A stretch of 64,000 nucleotides of DNA from contig DWYB01000072.1 of NCBI GenBank assembly GCA_019118885.1, positions 1 to 64,000 on the forward strand, read 5' to 3'. Position 1 is the first letter of the stretch. Each line of letters opens with the position of its first letter. Below the pieces are notes generated by a model. That model saw only the letters and a list, made by a program, of their open reading frames with translations. It was not told the DNA's origin and ran no database searches. The DNA comes from Candidatus Mediterraneibacter surreyensis (lineage in GTDB: Bacteria; Bacillota; Clostridia; Lachnospirales; Lachnospiraceae). This document shows positions 60,709 to 64,000 of the stretch, one piece after another. Position numbers and translations under genes: made by a program.

Positions 60709-62490
60709 TTAATCAATAGAAATATGCAGTGTCCTTATGCTCTCCAGCTTCCGTTTTTCTTCCATCAATCGCTGAAGCCCCGCCATATCGGCAGGATCAA
60801 GATTTCTCGTCCTCTCATCAATGCTGTGCGTCTTTACTCTGAGGATAATATCCTTAAGAGCCTGCTCTTCTTCCTCTTTTGTCCGAAGCTGTCTGATCTT
60901 TGTATTAAAAAGCGACGCCGCCTCCCGATGCTCCTCTTCCTCAGTAAAATGATTGAGTATTCTGGCCGGGTTCACTCCTCCGCTCTCATACTGTTCATAG
61001 ACAAGTTCCGCCACCTTGCGGTAAATTCCCGGAGTAAAATCATCCGGATGAATATAGCTGCTGATCTTCCTGAACAGTTTCTCATCTTCTATCATCCATG
61101 TAAGAAGCGCTTTCTGGGAAGTCATAATCCCGTCTTCCCGGCGTTTTTCCTTTGAAGTCCCTTCTGCCCGTTTAGGCCTGGACGCCGGTCTTGCCATTCC
61201 TGAACTCACAGCCGTCTTTGCGACAAGCTTTTCCAGGCTTTCTCTGCTCACCTTATATGCAGACGATACCGCTTCGATGTAATTATTCCGCTCCAGTTCA
61301 TCCTCAAAGCCCAACAGGCGTCTTGCCGTCTCTCGAAAGAATTCCGTCTTTCCTTCCGGCGATGCCATATCATACTCTCTCTCCAGCATCTCCAGACTGA
61401 ACATAAAGCCGTTTCTCGCTTTCTCTATACGTTTCTCGTACTCTTCTGCGCCCAGGTTTTTAATAAATTCATCCGGATCTTTATAGGGATCCATCCGCAC
61501 GACTTTCGCAGATATGCCTGCTTCTTTCAGGATAGGCACTGCCCGGAGGGCAGCCCGCGTTCCCGCATCATCGCTGTCATATGTAAGATAAACCTCTTTC
61601 ACGTACCGTTTGATCAGGGAAGCATGTCCCGGCGTAAGTGCTGTTCCGAGGGAAGCGACTGCATTGGTAAACCCTGCCTGATGGAGAGAGATCACATCCA
61701 TATATCCCTCGCACAGCAAAAAATACGATTTGCGCGATGTGCGCGCCCTGTTCAGGCCGTACAGGTTTCTGCTCTTGTCAAACACCGCCGTCTCCGGCGA
61801 GTTGAGGTACTTAGGCTTTGCGTCTCCCATCACACGTCCGCCGAAACCGATCACCCGGCTGTTCACATCCATGATCGGGAAAATAACCCTGTTCCAGAAC
61901 TTGTCGTAAACGCCTTTTTTTTCATCCGTATTGATCAGACCTGCCTGCCGGATCAACTCCTCACTGTATCCTTCTCCCCGGAGATATTTATACAGATCAT
62001 CACTGAATACATTAGAATATCCCAGGCCAAACGCTTTGATCGTGTCATCCGACAATCCTCTGTCCTTAAGATATGTATACGCCCTTTTTCCTCGTTCCGA
62101 TTTCAACTGTATATAGTAATACCGGGCCGCTTTTTTATTGAGCTCCAGAATTGATGCCTTCAGATCAGCCTTTGCTTTTGCCTCCTTCGAGTATTCCATC
62201 TCCGGCAGTTCGATCCCCGCCCGGTCCGCCAGAAACTTCACCGCCTCCACAAACGAAAAATTCTCATATTCCATAAGAAACGTAAAAACATTTCCCCCTG
62301 CTCCGCATCCGAAACAATAATACATCTGTTTCTGTCTGCTCACGGAAAACGAGGGTGACTTTTCATTGTGGAACGGACAGAGCCCAAAATAGGAACTGCC
62401 CTTTTTCTGCAGCCGTACATAGCCGGATATCACATCTACTATATCATTTCTTGTCCTTACTTCTTCGATCAGTTCGTCTGGATAGTACAT
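60709..62490 (-). CDS. dnaG: DNA primase
   Basis: Makes RNA primers for replication. The 593-residue protein has the CHC2 zinc ribbon (C38, H41, C59, C62), the RNA polymerase core with a TOPRIM domain (LLCEGYMDVISL, about residues 260-271; YDSDDAGTRAALRA, about 305-318) and a C-terminal helicase-binding region. TGGAGG precedes the ATG. dgt-dnaG-rpoD form a macromolecular-synthesis cluster. Confidence 0.97.
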   Translation of the reverse strand: MYYPDELIEEVRTRNDIVDVISGYVRLQKKGSSYFGLCPFHNEKSPSFSVSRQKQMYYCFGCGAGGNVFTFLMEYENFSFVEAVKFLADRAGIELPEMEYSKEAKAKADLKASILELNKKAARYYYIQLKSERGKRAYTYLKDRGLSDDTIKAFGLGYSNVFSDDLYKYLRGEGYSEELIRQAGLINTDEKKGVYDKFWNRVIFPIMDVNSRVIGFGGRVMGDAKPKYLNSPETAVFDKSRNLYGLNRARTSRKSYFLLCEGYMDVISLHQAGFTNAVASLGTALTPGHASLIKRYVKEVYLTYDSDDAGTRAALRAVPILKEAGISAKVVRMDPYKDPDEFIKNLGAEEYEKRIEKARNGFMFSLEMLEREYDMASPEGKTEFFRETARRLLGFEDELERNNYIEAVSSAYKVSRESLEKLVAKTAVSSGMARPASRPKRAEGTSKEKRREDGIMTSQKALLTWMIEDEKLFRKISSYIHPDDFTPGIYRKVAELVYEQYESGGVNPARILNHFTEEEEHREAASLFNTKIRQLRTKEEEEQALKDIILRVKTHSIDERTRNLDPADMAGLQRLMEEKRKLESIRTLHISID

Positions 62491-62556
62491 GTTCCGCCTC
62501 CATAAAGAATACCCTATAATATATATTCGACAAAACTTTCTGATTTCCTTTAATTT

Positions 62557-63558
62557 TTATATTTTCCATGCCTGAGGCACAAAATAATCCTGAAATTTCT
62601 TTACCGCATAGGAATCCGTCATTCCCGCAATATGGTCGCAAACGACCTGTTCGCGGCTGATATCAGTATTTTCCAGAGCATCTTTAAACTGATTCGGAAG
62701 GCACTCAGGATGTTTCATGTAATAATCATAAAGCTGTTCGATCATATGTACGGCCTTGTCTTCCTCTCCCTTTGCTTTTGGGTTGAGATATACGTTTTCA
62801 AACATAAACTTTCTTAAATCGGTCATTGCTTTTTCCACCTGGGATGACATACAGATCTCCGGCCGGTCCATGCTGTTTGTAATTACATCATGAATCAATT
62901 TATTAAGCCGGGCCTTGCAGGAATATCCCAACACATTGCGTATATCCGCCGGAATATCATCCTCTGTCAGAATTCCGCCCCTGATTGCATCGTCCATATC
63001 ATGATAAATATATGCCAGTTTGTCCGATATCCTCAAAACCTGTCCCTCCAGAGTATGAGGATGTCCTGCTGTCTGGTGATTTAAAATACCGTCTCTGACC
63101 TCCCAGGTCAAATTCAATCCTCGTCCTTCTTTCTCAATACAGTCGACAACCCGCAGGCTCTGCTTATTATGGGAGAAATGATATACCGTATTAAGAGCTC
63201 TTTCCCCTGCATGACCAAACGGTGTATGTCCCAGATCATGTCCAAGGGCGATCGCCTCCACAAGATCTTCGTTGAGTCTTAACGCTTTAGCGATCGTCCT
63301 TGCATTCTGCGACACTTCCAGCGTATGGGTCAGCCTTGTTCTGTAATGATCCCCGCTGGGAAGGAGAAACACCTGGGTCTTCTGTTTTAATCTCCGGAAT
63401 GACTTGCAGTGCAGGATCCTGTCCCGATCTCTCTGAAAGACCGGGCGGATGTCACACTGGGGTTCGTCACGCATACGTCCTTTTGTGTTACGGCTAAGCG
63501 TAGCATAAGGACTTAAGTATTTTATTTCCCTTTCTTCAAGCTGCTCCCTGATCGTCAT
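62557..63558 (-). CDS. dgt: deoxyguanosinetriphosphate triphosphohydrolase-like protein
   Basis: HD-domain phosphohydrolase that removes triphosphate from dNTPs. The 333-residue protein has the motif RTRLTHTLEVSQNAR (H78), the metal-binding GHDLGHTPFGHAGE (H107, D108) and YIYHDMDDAIRGG. It is the shorter dGTPase-like type common in Firmicutes; exact dNTP preference is unknown. AGAGGATTG precedes the ATG. It lies 4 nt after the PPK2 gene and upstream of dnaG. Confidence 0.93.
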   Translation of the reverse strand: MTIREQLEEREIKYLSPYATLSRNTKGRMRDEPQCDIRPVFQRDRDRILHCKSFRRLKQKTQVFLLPSGDHYRTRLTHTLEVSQNARTIAKALRLNEDLVEAIALGHDLGHTPFGHAGERALNTVYHFSHNKQSLRVVDCIEKEGRGLNLTWEVRDGILNHQTAGHPHTLEGQVLRISDKLAYIYHDMDDAIRGGILTEDDIPADIRNVLGYSCKARLNKLIHDVITNSMDRPEICMSSQVEKAMTDLRKFMFENVYLNPKAKGEEDKAVHMIEQLYDYYMKHPECLPNQFKDALENTDISREQVVCDHIAGMTDSYAVKKFQDYFVPQAWKI

Positions 63559-63562
63559 ATCA

Positions 63563-64000
63563 TCAATCCTCTTTCAAACGCTTTTCGATCGCATCCACTA
63601 CTGTCTTCAGAACTTTCACACGTGCATAATATTTACTGTTTCCCTCTACCACCACCCAGGGTGCATAATCAGTAGACGTCCTCATCAGCATCTCATTTAC
63701 CGCATCCTCATACTGGTCCCATTTTTCCCGGTTTCTCCAGTCCTCATCCGTGATCTTCCACTGCTTCTCCGGATTATTCTGGCGTTCCTTGAATCTGCGT
63801 TCCTGTTCATCCTTATCTATATGCATCCAGAATTTGATCACAATAGCTCCTGCATCATAGAGGTCTTTCTCCATGTCGTTGATTTCTCTGTACGCCCTTT
63901 TCCATTCGTTTGTTGTACAAAATCCCTCAATCCGCTCTACCATCACTCGTCCGTACCATGTCCGATCAAAAATTGCCACATGTCCGTCTTTTGGCATTGC
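63563..64000 (-). CDS. polyphosphate kinase 2 family / polyphosphate:AMP phosphotransferase, 5' end outside window
   Basis: C-terminal part of a PPK2-family enzyme that moves phosphate between polyphosphate and nucleotides. The frame is open at base 64000. Visible motifs are the Walker B-like FDRTWYGRVMVERIEGF, the lid segment KQWKITDEDW and the tail YYARVKVLKTVVDAIEKRL. At least half of the protein lies outside, so whether it has one or two PPK2 domains (Pap type) cannot be told. It stops just before dgt and is probably co-transcribed with it. Confidence 0.88.
   Translation of the reverse strand, partial: AMPKDGHVAIFDRTWYGRVMVERIEGFCTTNEWKRAYREINDMEKDLYDAGAIVIKFWMHIDKDEQERRFKERQNNPEKQWKITDEDWRNREKWDQYEDAVNEMLMRTSTDYAPWVVVEGNSKYYARVKVLKTVVDAIEKRLKED

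Overview
The window is a stretch of chromosome from a Gram-positive, spore-forming anaerobe, most likely a Lachnospiraceae member near Dorea, Mediterraneibacter or Lachnoclostridium. The evidence is the sporulation gene spoIVA behind a sigma-E-like promoter, the order DUF512-der-plsY-gpsA-spoIVA, a Re-type citrate synthase next to a eukaryote-like NADP isocitrate dehydrogenase, pta-ackA, and strong AGGAGG-type ribosome binding sites. The content is almost wholly core metabolism and housekeeping. I see no prophage, transposase, CRISPR array, tRNA or rRNA. Genus assignment is inference.

Layout. 1-5.2 kb (minus): yicC-gmk-rpoZ, a terminator, then rimO-pgsA, with cfa upstream. 5.2-7 kb (plus): rqcH. 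7-7.66 kb: a palindromic structured element. 7.66-10.1 kb (minus): pheA and a DUF815 ATPase. 10.2-12.4 kb (plus): nitroreductase, pyrB, pyrI. 12.4-13.2 kb: 0.8 kb of long hairpins. 13.2-18.6 kb (minus): PNP, amidohydrolase, MogA-like protein, MBL hydrolase, rnhA, RNase P RNA, aroF. 18.66-19.1 kb: a second structured element. 19.1-25.1 kb (minus): DUF512-der-plsY-gpsA-spoIVA. 25.2-26.4 kb (plus): divergent prs. 26.5-38 kb (minus): pta-ackA, yceD-rpmF, plsX-acpP, rnc-smc-ftsY-ilvA-DUF1653. 38-41 kb: mgtE (minus) and tmcAL (plus). 41.1-51.4 kb (minus): leuB-ilvD-ilvB-serC-serA, then Re-citrate synthase-gntR-icd. 51.6-54.9 kb (minus): L,D-transpeptidase, tgt, yajC. 55-56.1 kb (plus): aroC. 56.1-64 kb (minus): PPK2 fragment, dgt, dnaG, rpoD, trmK, nif3, nucleoside kinase.

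How the genes fit together. The amino-acid genes cover parts of shikimate/aromatic (aroF, aroC, pheA), branched-chain (leuB, ilvD, ilvB, ilvA), serine (serC, serA) and 2-oxoglutarate/glutamate supply (Re-citrate synthase, icd). Nucleotide genes (pyrBI, prs, gmk, PNP, dgt, nucleoside kinase) and phospholipid/fatty-acid genes (plsX, acpP, plsY, gpsA, pgsA, cfa) are interleaved with translation, replication and division factors.

The most unusual content is intergenic. Two loci (6977-7660 and 18657-19096) carry copies of a dispersed element of about 175-nt arms. Their loop sequences are nearly identical, while several stems change sequence and keep pairing, which points to selection on RNA or cruciform structure. 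Other long-hairpin regions lie at 12366-13192, 40918-41116 and 59398-59524. Several of these elements begin at, or within a few bases of, the stop codons of neighbouring genes and share an edge motif TAAATYCG. They look like a family of structured dispersed elements; I do not recognise the class.
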